Shown here piece by piece: positions 1 through 9,275 of a stretch of 64,000 nt of DNA. The notes beneath the pieces were generated by a model. It was not told where the DNA came from. It did not search any database and was given only the letters and a program-made list of their open reading frames with translations. Both the position numbers and the translations under genes were made by a program. Origin of the DNA: Lysinibacillus fusiformis (GTDB lineage: Bacteria > Bacillota > Bacilli > Bacillales_A > Planococcaceae). The stretch spans positions 2,790,001 through 2,854,000 of the forward strand of contig NZ_CP041696.1 in assembly GCF_007362955.1 (NCBI RefSeq), given 5' to 3'. The first letter of the stretch is position 1. Each line of letters starts with the position of its first letter.

Positions 1-222
1 TTAATGAGCTATGGCTTAATGATACTTTCAGTAGGAAATCTGATTTTGTACTTAAATTACCGAACACTCGGTTATTCATGGTCCGTTGTTTTTAAGTTCA
101 TGGTCCATACAACCGAATTTTATTTGGCAATTGGCGCCTGCATTGTTTTATGTGGCGTTGTGCTTGACTTTGGTTTTGACCGGACTCCTAATCTAAAAGA
201 TAAGGAGAGAACGTCACTTTAA
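1..222 (+). CDS. Hypothetical small membrane protein, possibly cut at the left edge
   Basis: An open frame runs from the window edge to the TAA at 220-222. The first Met codon is at 4, but the frame is also open at 1-3 and no ribosome-binding site can be seen, so the true start may lie outside. The readable 72 residues hold two hydrophobic stretches (about residues 3-17 and 40-55) and a charged C-terminus, suggesting a small integral membrane protein. Its last 35 bases overlap, tail to tail, the gene on the other strand that ends at 188. I do not recognise the family. Confidence 0.45.
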   Translation, partial: LMSYGLMILSVGNLILYLNYRTLGYSWSVVFKFMVHTTEFYLAIGACIVLCGVVLDFGFDRTPNLKDKERTSL

Positions 223-508
223 TTCCTAGTTCAGTTGCTACCGCTTCGGCCAAGATTATACCTTGGTCATCATGTATTTTTGCTAAATGTTCCATACCTT
301 CGATGAATGAATCCGTTTCAAGATTAATCCATTCACCAAAGTTACACATCCATGACGTCAGCTCAGTTAGCAAAGCTTCATTTAATGGAAGGTTTTCTAA
401 GTCTAAATTGGCAAGACACTGACCACACCATAGAGGATCAGCACCAAAGTCAGCTTCTAAAATAAGTGTTTGTATTGGCTTTTTACACTGCTCGCAGAGC
501 ATAGGCAT
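188..508 (-). CDS. Hypothetical Cys-pair (zinc-ribbon-like) protein downstream of trpS
   Basis: About 106 residues. The N-terminus has two CxxC pairs (CEQC and CGQC, about 20 residues apart), the layout of a small zinc ribbon; the rest is acidic and probably helical. I chose the ATG at 508 because AGAGG lies about seven bases upstream; a TTG at 514 would sit too close to it. It begins 11 bases after the trpS stop on the same strand, so co-transcription with trpS and control by the trpS T-box are likely. Family not recognised; zinc binding is inferred from cysteine spacing only. Confidence 0.7.
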   Translation of the reverse strand: MPMLCEQCKKPIQTLILEADFGADPLWCGQCLANLDLENLPLNEALLTELTSWMCNFGEWINLETDSFIEGMEHLAKIHDDQGIILAEAVATELGIKVTFSPYLLD

Positions 509-519
509 AGACAAACCTC

Positions 520-1557
<1,038 letters not shown>

Positions 1558-1639
1558 CTAAATTTCTAATCAAACCTTCAATGACGGACGGAAAGCCACT
1601 ATACTATCAAGTAGAGCGTCCGAATGAATACTAAATAAC

Positions 1640-1910
1640 ATAAAAAAACACCATGCGTCCTCATTAGTTTTTCTAATGAAGGGACGAATGATGTTAGTAT
1701 CCGCGGTACCACCCAGCTTGCCAAAAAAAAGGCCACTCTACTTCGTAACGTGAAGGGACGAGCTTTGCTAGTAGTCAATCGTGACTTACTTGAACGTTCG
1801 CAAAACTAACTCGGAAGTCCATTCCAAATGCGCACACGATCTGTTTACAGCAACCACAGACTCTCTAAACGTGCACATTGCATTTGTACTACTCTTCGTC
1901 AGCGTTTTTA
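1640..1910 (-). promoter_or_regulatory. T-box leader (tRNA-Trp responsive) of trpS
   Basis: Read on the minus strand, the stretch carries the T-box GGGTGGTACCGCGG (1714-1701). It is followed by a terminator: arms around CTTCATTAG / CTAATGAGG at about 1655-1685, then a T run near 1640-1650. Upstream, stem I elements AGAGAGTCTGTGGTTGCTG and GGAATGGACTTCCGAG are present. The TGG in GAATGGAC (1821-1819) sits where the specifier codon is expected and encodes Trp, agreeing with the downstream gene. Antitermination by uncharged tRNA is family knowledge. Confidence 0.93.
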
Positions 1911-2268
1911 ATTATTGCAAAAATTATATTATAAAGAGTGAGCTAATTGCAAGCTTATAAAATCAGACTTTTAGCGGTGTTTTTTTTATGAAAAAAACTA
2001 TATGCTAATTATGCTGTGTTTTTTTGTTAAAAAAGCAACCTTTATTATTACCGATACGTCTCAATTGTACACGTGAAATTGACAGTATTCTCGTTTAAAT
2101 TTTTTAAATGAGAATAAAAAGTTTGAATAAATGAATGTTTAAAAACGCTGATAAGTGGGAATATTACTATTAGTTCATTGGACACCTTTCAATAATTAGC
2201 TTCTTTGAAAGCTATATAAATAGACAGAATATTTCGCGATAAGGTCATTCTTTTTTTCAATGGAACTA

Positions 2269-2297
2269 TATTCAAATACAGCAGAGTGCTGTATAAT
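2269..2297 (+). promoter_or_regulatory. Candidate sigma-A promoter of spx
   Basis: A perfect TATAAT lies at 2292-2297 with a weak -35 (TATTCA, 2269-2274) at 17-bp spacing, about 85 bases before the spx start. The rest of 1911-2268 is AT-rich divergent intergenic DNA in which I see no gene. Confidence 0.45.
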
Positions 2298-2381
2298 GGA
2301 GATGTAGATTTACATTACATTAATTCTAATTTAAAAATCTGGTTTATAGATATCGATTACAAACAGAAAGGATGTGTCAGT

Positions 2382-2780
2382 ATGATAGTAACTTTATTTA
2401 CGTCACCAAGTTGTACGTCTTGCCGAAAAGCGAAAGCATGGTTGGAGGAGCACGAAATTCCATATACAGAGCGAAATATTTTTTCTGAACCATTAAGCAT
2501 TAGTGAAATAAAGGAAATTTTACGCATGACGGAGGATGGGACGGATGAAATTATTTCAACTCGTTCTAAAATTTTCCAAAAACTAAATGTAGATGTTGAA
2601 AGCTTACCATTACAACGCTTATATGAGTTAATTCAAGAATATCCTGGATTATTACGTCGTCCGATAATATTAGATGAAAAACGTTTACAGGTAGGATATA
2701 ACGAAGATGAAATTCGTCGATTCTTACCACGTAAAGTTCGAGCTTATCAATTACAAGAAGCACAGCGTATGGTGAACTAA
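2382..2780 (+). CDS. spx: Global redox regulator Spx (ArsC-like)
   Basis: Binds the RNA polymerase alpha-subunit C-terminal domain and redirects transcription during disulfide stress; normally degraded by ClpXP with the SpxH adaptor. The 132-residue product has the typical size and begins [14 protein letters not shown], with the redox-switch cysteines at 11 and 14. The ArsC-like fold is recognisable through LLRRPI and LQVGYN near the C-terminal third. The ATG at 2382 has AAAGGATG upstream; the frame opens 96 bases earlier but that extension looks non-coding. mecA and spxH, the other members of this proteolysis circuit, are nearby. Confidence 0.96.
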   Translation: MIVTLFTSPSCTSCRKAKAWLEEHEIPYTERNIFSEPLSISEIKEILRMTEDGTDEIISTRSKIFQKLNVDVESLPLQRLYELIQEYPGLLRRPIILDEKRLQVGYNEDEIRRFLPRKVRAYQLQEAQRMVN

Positions 2781-3214
2781 TATCTCCCTAAACTGCATAT
2801 AATGTATTAGGTGTTACAAATGCAAAGAGCATGTTGTGACATCTATTTTTTTATGCTTTTCTTATGTAAAAACCTTTTGTACAAGATATAATATTTAATA
2901 GTGGAAAGTCATATATTTCCGTAAAAGTATGTTAAACTTGATTTTAGCCCAATTGTTTACTACAATTTCAATAATTCAAATATCTTTTGTGAAACGGTGT
3001 ATATCCTTTTCATTTTATGAAAGAACAGCATACAATAGAATTAGAGACAACTGTGAACTGTAAATACAACGATCTCAGTTGCTCGATGCTTTAATTGTGG
3101 TGTGGTCAAAGGTTGAAAAACAAAGGAGTATGAAGGTTAAAAACAATGAATCAAAGCATACTAATGAAATAATACTGTTTTTCGACAAATGACAGTGAAG
3201 GGAGATGAAGTCTA
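2781..3214. other. Intergenic region between spx and mecA
   Basis: About 430 bases without a credible gene. A 20-codon frame at about 3129 follows an AAAGGAG that lies too close to its ATG to be convincing. No strong terminator hairpin follows spx. The region probably carries the mecA promoter, but I cannot assign boxes with confidence. Confidence 0.5.
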
Positions 3215-3883
3215 GTGGACATCGAACGTGTAAATGAAAATACACTCAAGCTCTTTATTACGTACAATGATATAGAGGATCGCGGCTACAGTCGTGAAGA
3301 AATTTGGTACAACCGAGCAAAGGGTGAACAACTTTTTTGGGATATGATTGATGAAGTAAATACTGAGGATTATTTTGATGTAGAAGGTCCGATTTGGATT
3401 CATATCAATGCGTCTGAAGTTGGCTTGGAAATCATTGTCACACGTGCACATATATTAAAAGACGGTGAAACATTAGATGGTCATTCGCATTTTGATGAAC
3501 ACAAGGAAATGTTTGCCTCATTTGACGAAGTTGGAGAGGATCTTCTCAGTCAACTAACTCAATTCGGTGACATTGATGAGTCAGAATTATTTATGGATAC
3601 AGATATTTATGTTTATAAATTTAAAGATATTGATGAGTTAATCCCTGTTGCAAAACGTATGACAGATGAATTAGTGGATTCCTCATTATTCAAATATGAA
3701 AATTGGTACTATCTAGTTGTAGACTTCACAAATGCAGATGACGATTTAAATCGCCATGACAAAAATGCGGTTATTAAAGAATTTCTAAGCCCATCGAATT
3801 TCACGATTCATCGCCTAGAAGAATACGGCGATATGATTATGGAATATGATTGCTTTGAAACTATTCGAAAGTATTTTATTTAG
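3215..3883 (+). CDS. mecA: Adaptor protein MecA
   Basis: Adaptor that delivers substrates such as ComK to the ClpCP protease and assembles the ClpC hexamer. The 222-residue product starts with the family signature (M/V)DIERVNENTLKLFI followed by DIEDRGYSREEIWYNR, then an acidic linker (about residues 90-130) and a C-terminal domain from about 130, matching the usual two-domain layout. The start is GTG at 3215 with GGGAG about ten bases upstream. A strong hairpin terminator follows at once, so it is probably monocistronic. Confidence 0.96.
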   Translation: MDIERVNENTLKLFITYNDIEDRGYSREEIWYNRAKGEQLFWDMIDEVNTEDYFDVEGPIWIHINASEVGLEIIVTRAHILKDGETLDGHSHFDEHKEMFASFDEVGEDLLSQLTQFGDIDESELFMDTDIYVYKFKDIDELIPVAKRMTDELVDSSLFKYENWYYLVVDFTNADDDLNRHDKNAVIKEFLSPSNFTIHRLEEYGDMIMEYDCFETIRKYFI

Positions 3884-3890
3884 ATGATTC

Positions 3891-3920
3891 AAGCCTCTGA
3901 GATTTTTCAGAGGCTTTTTT
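3891..3920 (+). terminator. Rho-independent terminator of mecA
   Basis: AAGCCTCTGA and TCAGAGGCTT form a ten-base stem around a short GATTTT loop, followed by a T run. Confidence 0.9.
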
Positions 3921-4067
3921 GTATGGCTAGTTTTCAGGGTTTAAGAGTGAATGATGATGAGAGGAGAAAGGATTATCAATTCAAAAATCGAATTTGCAAA
4001 AATAACCGATATTTCATTGTAGATAGTGAAGTTACATTTTACAATTGGACAAAAAGGAGAAAATTTT

Positions 4068-5186
4068 ATGCTTTTTGCCTATACAGAGCATTTAAAGCCT
4101 TTTATCACATATCAACATACAAGAGAAGAACTACAACACTATCGTCGGCATTCCAAATTTTATTGCCCGCAATGTCAGCAACCTGTCCAGTTGAAAATTG
4201 GTACTGTCAATATCCCGCATTTCTCCCATATTGCGAATCAAGTTTGTGAACAATTATTTGCTGAGGGTGAATCCATGCTCCATCTACAGGGGAAGATTCA
4301 ATTGTTCGAATGGCTGAAGAGGCTTGGTCATACAGTAGAGTTGGAACCATTTATAAAAAGGCTATCTCAACGACCGGATATACTTGTGACAAAAGAACAT
4401 CAACAAATAGCAATTGAGTTCCAATGTAGCACACTCTCTTATGAAAAGTGGCAGTTGCGCACAGCAGGTTATGAAAATATCCATATCCAAGCATTATGGC
4501 TTTTTCAAACACCCCAGAAAAATCTTGCTTCACAGGACATACTAAAAATGACTGTTCCTCCTATTATGCAAAATGCATTTAAATATTCATCAAAGGGTTT
4601 GCCCTATTTATTGACATATGATGCACATTCAGCAAAATTTAATTATTGGACGAATCTTCTTTATGTTCATGGGTATACTTTTATAGCAAAAGTACAATAC
4701 GTGCCGATTAATAAACAGCAATTTCCGTTTTATGTTCCTATGCCAATTACAAGAGAAGAGTTTCATTATTATTGGCAACTCTATAAAAGGTTTTGTGCGC
4801 AGTATATGTTTCAAAGATTACTACGTAGTAAAAAAGGGGTGCAAGATTCTTTTCTACGAAGTTGTTATGAGTTGCGTTTTTCAATCGAGTCAATGCCTCA
4901 TTACGTTGGATTACCCGTTAAATATGCTGAATCAATTCCAATTTTTTCAATTGAATGGCAAACGATTTTACATCATTTTTGTACCCAATACCAATTGCAG
5001 CTTCATAAGTTATGCAAGGAAGAAATGCAGCTTTTTCTTCATCAACTTGATTTGGAGGCGACACAAGAGGCCGTACAGGCTGTGGAAAATTATTGTACCG
5101 TGTTTGAAAAGTGGTCTCAAAGCAAAGATGGTTTTCCAGATATTTCTGAGCAAGTTTATATTCATTTGTACAGTGTGAATGGATAA
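4068..5186 (+). CDS. coiA: Competence protein CoiA
   Basis: CoiA proteins act with RecA/DprA in processing DNA taken up during competence and contain a nuclease-like fold. The 372-residue product has an N-terminal Cys pair CPQC (33-36) followed by HFSH (51-54), resembling a zinc finger, then RPD (102-104) and EFQ (117-119), the acidic residues of the PD-(D/E)xK-like domain. The ATG at 4068 is chosen because AAGGAG stands just upstream; a Met 14 codons earlier lacks one. It lies in the conserved mecA-coiA-pepF order. The repeat array starts four bases after its stop codon. Confidence 0.93.
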   Translation: MLFAYTEHLKPFITYQHTREELQHYRRHSKFYCPQCQQPVQLKIGTVNIPHFSHIANQVCEQLFAEGESMLHLQGKIQLFEWLKRLGHTVELEPFIKRLSQRPDILVTKEHQQIAIEFQCSTLSYEKWQLRTAGYENIHIQALWLFQTPQKNLASQDILKMTVPPIMQNAFKYSSKGLPYLLTYDAHSAKFNYWTNLLYVHGYTFIAKVQYVPINKQQFPFYVPMPITREEFHYYWQLYKRFCAQYMFQRLLRSKKGVQDSFLRSCYELRFSIESMPHYVGLPVKYAESIPIFSIEWQTILHHFCTQYQLQLHKLCKEEMQLFLHQLDLEATQEAVQAVENYCTVFEKWSQSKDGFPDISEQVYIHLYSVNG

Positions 5187-5190
5187 GTCC

Positions 5191-5645
5191 TTTACCCCGC
5201 ATAAACGGTCAGTAGGACGTCCACCTCAAGATGGTAGATGAAAAAAGTAAACGAGGTGGTCGAACAACTGACCGTAAAAGCCCGATTGGTTCAACTAACA
5301 ATCAGTGGGAGGAAGAAGAAAATCCCCACTGATTGAAGTTTCACTTTACCCCGCATAAACGGTCAGTAGGACGCCTCAAGATGGTAGATGAAAAAAGTAC
5401 ACGAGGTGGTCGAACAACTGACCGTAAAAGCCCGATTGGTTCAACTAACAATCAGTGGGAGGAAGAAGAAAATCCCCACTGATTGAAGTTTCACTTTACC
5501 CCGCATAAACGGTCAGTAGGACGTCCACCTCAAGATGGTAGATGAAAAAAGTACACGAGGTGGTCGAACAACTGACCGTAAAGCCCGATTGGTTCAACTA
5601 GCAATCATTGGGGGATGAAGAAAACCCCACTGATTGAAGTTTCAC
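5191..5645. repeat. Tandem array 1: three units of a two-hairpin repeat
   Basis: Three near-identical units (5191-5344, 5345-5494, 5495-5645) of 154, 150 and 151 bp, each beginning TTTACCCCGCATAAACGG. Each unit holds hairpin A (ACGGTCAGT...ACTGACCGT enclosing CCACCTC...GAGGTGG, for example 5204-5275) and hairpin B (CAATCAGTGGG...CCCCACTGATTG, for example 5299-5335) with a purine-only loop. Unit 2 lacks four bases of the hairpin A left arm. A diverged fourth copy can be followed to about 5766. No frame is conserved across units, so they appear non-coding. The same repeat recurs in the same orientation after pepF. Confidence 0.93.
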
Positions 5646-5737
5646 CTTATCACGAAAGATGAGCAGAATGTTAAAGTGGGAAGCCAGGTCTCAGTAAGTA
5701 TCTGGTTGGTTCAATTATTCATCGTTAAGAGATAAAA

Positions 5738-5770
5738 GACCCTATCGATTATAGGGTCACTTTATTTGCA
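5738..5770 (+). terminator. Probable terminator at the end of array 1
   Basis: GACCCTAT and ATAGGGTC form an eight-base stem at 5738-5758 followed by ACTTTATTT. It occupies the hairpin B position of the diverged fourth repeat unit and could end transcription coming from coiA. Confidence 0.6.
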
Positions 5771-5836
5771 ATTGTCACAATATATTGAGAAAATATGAGA
5801 GTAAAGGAAAAACTAACATATAGAGGGGGCTGGCAT

Positions 5837-7654
5837 ATGGCTAGTAACAGCAATCAGGTTTTAATGAGAAATGAAATACCAGAAGAGTTAACTTGGCGCT
5901 TGGAGGACATTTTTGCAACAGATGCGCAGTGGGAAGAGGAATTAAAAGAAGTCGCAGCATTTGCAAAAGAGGCACCAAGCTATGCAGGTACTTTAAAAAA
6001 TGGTGCAGACGCCTTATTAGCAGTCCTAACGTATTACGATCAAATTTACGAACGCACGATGAAGCTCTACACGTATGCTCATATGCGTTACGACCAAGAT
6101 ACAACGAATAGCTTTTATCAAGATATGAATAGCCGTATCCAAACGTTAGCGACAAATATTTCAGCCGCCCTATCGTTTTTAACGCCAGAAATTTTATCTT
6201 TAAGTGAAGATACAATCGAAAGTTACTTAGCGGAAAATAAAGATTTACAATTATATAAGCAATCTTTGAAAGAGATTACCATGGCACGCCCACATGTATT
6301 ACCTGCTGAACAGGAAGCGATACTTGCACAAATGTCTGAGGTAACCGGTACAGCATCGAATACATTTAGTATGTTGAACAATGCTGATATGGTCTTCCCA
6401 AAAGTGAAAAATGAAGATGGGGAAGAGGTTCAGCTCACACATGGTAACTATATTAAGTTTTTAGAAAGTAAAGATCGAACTGTGCGGGAAGCGGCATTTA
6501 AAGCAATGTACGAAACATATGGTCATTTTAAAAATACATTTGCTGCTACACTAACAGGCAATGTGAAAAAACATAATGTGAGTGCACGAATTCGTCATTA
6601 TGATTCGGCTCGTCATGCAGCAATGTCGAATAATTTTATTCCAGAAAATGTGTACGATCAATTAGTGGAGACAATTCACAAGCATTTACCAGTTATGCAG
6701 CGTTACATTGCATTACGTAAGAAACTGTTAGGTGTGGAAGAATTGCATATGTGGGATCTATTCACCCCGCTTGTAAAAGAGGTAGACATGAAAATGCCTT
6801 ACGATGAAGCCAAGGCCATTTTAGTGAAGTCTTTAGCCCCACTTGGTGAGGAGTATCAGGATATTGTACAAAGTGGTCTGGATCATCGATGGGTAGATGT
6901 GAAAGAAAATAAAGGAAAGCGTAGTGGTGCATACTCATCAGGTGCATATGGAACGAATCCTTATATTTTAATGAACTGGCAGGATAATGTGGATAATCTA
7001 TTTACATTAGCACATGAGTTTGGTCATAGTGTTCACAGTTATTACACGCGCAATAATCAGCCGTTTGTCTATGGAGACTATTCAATTTTTGTGGCAGAAG
7101 TGGCGTCCACATGTAACGAAGAGTTATTAAACGATTATCTACTTAAAACAATCGAAGACCCTCAACAAAAGATTTATTTATTAAACCATTGGCTTGATGG
7201 CTTCCGCAGTACAGTCTTCCGACAAACAATGTTTGCTGAGTTTGAACATTTGATTCATCAAATGGATCAAAATGGAGAGTCCTTAACATCAGAACGTTTA
7301 ACCGAAGTTTATTATGATTTAAATAAGCAATACTTCGGCGAAGATATGGTGGTAGATAAGGAAATTGGTTTAGAATGGGCACGAATTCCACATTTCTACT
7401 ACAATTACTATGTCTATCAATATGCAACAGGAAAATCAGCGGCAACTGCATTAAGTAAACAAATTCTAGAAGAGGGTGCACCGGCTGTGGAACGTTATAT
7501 TAATAACTTCCTAAAAGCAGGTTGCTCAGATTTCCCAATTGAAGTATTAAAAGCAGCAGGTGTTGATATGAATGTGGCGAAACCAATTGATGATGCTTGT
7601 AAAGTATTTGAAGAGCGTTTAAATGAACTGGAAAAATTATTGTTAAATAATTAA
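5837..7654 (+). CDS. pepF: Oligoendopeptidase F
   Basis: Cytosolic zinc metallopeptidase of family M3 that cleaves oligopeptides. The 605-residue product is full length. The zinc site HEFGH is at about residues 393-397, followed about 25 residues later by EVASTCNE, where the third zinc ligand Glu is expected. The ATG at 5837 is chosen over one at 5795 because AGAGGGGG stands just upstream and the protein begins directly before the conserved RNEIPEELTWRLEDIF. It is followed by a terminator and is bracketed on both sides by arrays of the same hairpin repeat. Confidence 0.96.
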   Translation: MASNSNQVLMRNEIPEELTWRLEDIFATDAQWEEELKEVAAFAKEAPSYAGTLKNGADALLAVLTYYDQIYERTMKLYTYAHMRYDQDTTNSFYQDMNSRIQTLATNISAALSFLTPEILSLSEDTIESYLAENKDLQLYKQSLKEITMARPHVLPAEQEAILAQMSEVTGTASNTFSMLNNADMVFPKVKNEDGEEVQLTHGNYIKFLESKDRTVREAAFKAMYETYGHFKNTFAATLTGNVKKHNVSARIRHYDSARHAAMSNNFIPENVYDQLVETIHKHLPVMQRYIALRKKLLGVEELHMWDLFTPLVKEVDMKMPYDEAKAILVKSLAPLGEEYQDIVQSGLDHRWVDVKENKGKRSGAYSSGAYGTNPYILMNWQDNVDNLFTLAHEFGHSVHSYYTRNNQPFVYGDYSIFVAEVASTCNEELLNDYLLKTIEDPQQKIYLLNHWLDGFRSTVFRQTMFAEFEHLIHQMDQNGESLTSERLTEVYYDLNKQYFGEDMVVDKEIGLEWARIPHFYYNYYVYQYATGKSAATALSKQILEEGAPAVERYINNFLKAGCSDFPIEVLKAAGVDMNVAKPIDDACKVFEERLNELEKLLLNN

Positions 7655-7660
7655 TTGTAT

Positions 7661-7694
7661 GGCTGTAGTGAACTTACTACAGCCGTTTTCTTTG
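7661..7694 (+). terminator. Terminator of pepF
   Basis: GGCTGTAGT and ACTACAGCC form a nine-base stem followed by GTTTTCTTTG, seven bases after the pepF stop. Confidence 0.87.
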
Positions 7695-7947
7695 TGCAGT
7701 AGAAAATATGGTCAGGAATAAATTAAAACAATAATGATTTTCTTAGATTTCTAAATGAATAAAACTATCCATCTTAAAAAAATACCGTACTGTAATCGCT
7801 TTCTATTTGACAAATTTGTGAATCTAGAGCATGTTTCATTGCTAAATTTATTATTCCATGATAAAGTGATTCTTGTGAAATAAATCACAAAACAAACATA
7901 CACCCCTTTGTTTGAACGTGAACATTTCTCCCATCCCCTTTGTGAAA
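7695..7947. other. AT-rich intergenic stretch without a recognisable gene
   Basis: About 250 bases between the pepF terminator and the next hairpin. No open frame with a ribosome-binding site is visible on either strand. A small non-coding RNA ending at the 7948-7992 hairpin is possible but unsupported. Confidence 0.4.
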
Positions 7948-7992
7948 AAGAGGCGTCTCTATCTGTCGAGGATAGTGGCGTCTCTTTTATTT
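7948..7992 (+). terminator. Long hairpin with T-rich tail just before repeat array 2
   Basis: AAAGAGGCGTCTCTATC pairs with GATAGTGGCGTCTCTTT (about 16 of 17 positions including G-T pairs) around CTGTCGAG or similar, followed by TATTTTAT. It has the form of a strong rho-independent terminator, yet no gene is visible immediately upstream after the pepF terminator. Confidence 0.65.
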
Positions 7993-9031
7993 TATCCCGA
8001 TGAACGGTCAGTAGCCGCCCACCTCAAGTTGAAAGATGAAAACGAGTCAATTAGGTGGGCAATCAACTGACCGTAAAAGCCCGATTGGTTCAACTAACAA
8101 TCAGTGGAGAAGAAGAAAATCCCCACTGATTGAAGTTTCACTTTATCCCGCATTAACGGTCAGTAAGCCGCCCACCTCAAGTTGAAAGATGAGAAAGATG
8201 AGAACCAGTTAGCTAGGTGGTCGAATAACTGACCGTAAAAGCCCGATTGGTTCAACTAACAATCATGGGGAAGAAGAAAACCCCACTGATTGAAGTTTCA
8301 CTTTATCCCGCATTAACGGTCAGTAAGCCGCCCACCTCAAGTTGAAAGATGAGAAAGATGAGAAAGATGAGAACCAGTTAGCTAGGTGGTCGAATAACTG
8401 ACCGTAAAAGCCCGATTGGTTCAACTAACAATCAGAGGGGGAGAAGAAAACCCCCACTGATTGAAGTTTCACTTTATCCCGCATTAACGGTCAGTAAGCC
8501 GCCCACCTCAAGTTGAAAGATGAGAAAGATGAGAAAGATGAGAACCAGTTAGCTAGGTGGTCGAATAACTGACCGTAAAAGCCCGATTGGTTCAACTACA
8601 ATCAGTGGGGAAGAAGAAAACCCCACTGATTGAAGTTTCACTTTATCCCGCATTAACGGTCAGTAAGCCGCCCACCTCAAGTTGAAAGATGAGAAAGATG
8701 AGAACCAGTTAGCTAGGTGGTCGAATAACTGACCGTAAAAGCCCGATTGGTTCAACTAACAATCAGTGGGGAAGAAGAAAACCCCCACTGATTGAAGTTT
8801 CACTTTATCCCGCATTAACGGTCAGTAAGCCGCCCACCTCAAGTTGAAAGATGAGAAAGATGAGAAAGATGAGAAAGATGAGAAAGATGAGAACCAGTTA
8901 GCTAGGTGGTCGAATAACTGACCGTAAAAGCCCGATTGGTTCAACTACAATCAGTGGGGAAGAAGAAAACCCCCTACTGATTGAAGCTTCACTTTATCCC
9001 GCATTAACGGTCAGTAAGCCGCCCACCTCAC
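7991..9031. repeat. Tandem array 2: six full units and one partial unit of the two-hairpin repeat
   Basis: Units begin TTTATCCCG(C/A)(A/T)T(T/G)AACGG at 7991, 8142, 8302, 8473, 8642, 8804 and 8993 (the last truncated at about 9031). Lengths are 151, 160, 171, 169, 162 and 189 bp. Hairpin A (ACGGTCAGT...ACTGACCGT with CCACCT...AGGTGG) and hairpin B (CAATCAGTGGGG...CCCCACTGATTG) are kept in most units. Much of the length variation comes from an inner GAAAGATGA nonamer present 1, 2, 3, 3, 2 and 5 times. The array lies between the convergent genes pepF and spxH. Confidence 0.94.
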
Positions 9032-9090
9032 AGTAAAGGAACGAAAGCTAAAAGCATCACGTCCTGTGATAACGCCTTCATGACCAATAT

Positions 9091-9155
9091 CCTATTGCCC
9101 CAAGCGGCTCATCGGACGCTCCCAGGAAAACGCCCAGTCGGAACGGAAATCAACC
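9091..9155. repeat. Remnant of a GC-richer dispersed element
   Basis: Contains GGACGCTCC and GGAACGGAAATCAAC, which also form the right end of the inverted-repeat element at 56075-56206. The left end is not clear, so this looks like a partial or diverged copy beside array 2. Confidence 0.45.
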
Positions 9156-9214
9156 CCACGTTACGGTGATGAACATTTTTTTTTACTATTTAATTCAAAA
9201 TAATATAAATATAA

Positions 9215-9257
9215 AAAGGATAGGGACTCGTCAATATTGTTTGAGTCCCTATCCTTT
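9215..9257 (-). terminator. Terminator of the globin-spxH transcript
   Basis: A perfect 15-base stem (AAAGGATAGGGACTC / GAGTCCCTATCCTTT) with a 13-base loop. On the minus strand it is followed by a T-rich tail, 18 bases past the spxH stop. Confidence 0.9.
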
Positions 9258-9275
9258 GAAAATAGAATAATTGCA

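Noticed and set aside
3962-4022. ComK boxes upstream of coiA
   Set aside because: AAAA-N5-TTTG-like pieces occur (for example near 3984), but spacing and match to the paired-box consensus are too poor in such AT-rich DNA.
4732-5178. 148-codon frame overlapping coiA
   Set aside because: It lies in another frame inside an evident coiA gene and has no family features.
5191-9031. CRISPR array
   Set aside because: Units are 150-190 bp and nearly identical over their whole length, with no short constant repeat alternating with unique spacers, and no cas genes are nearby.
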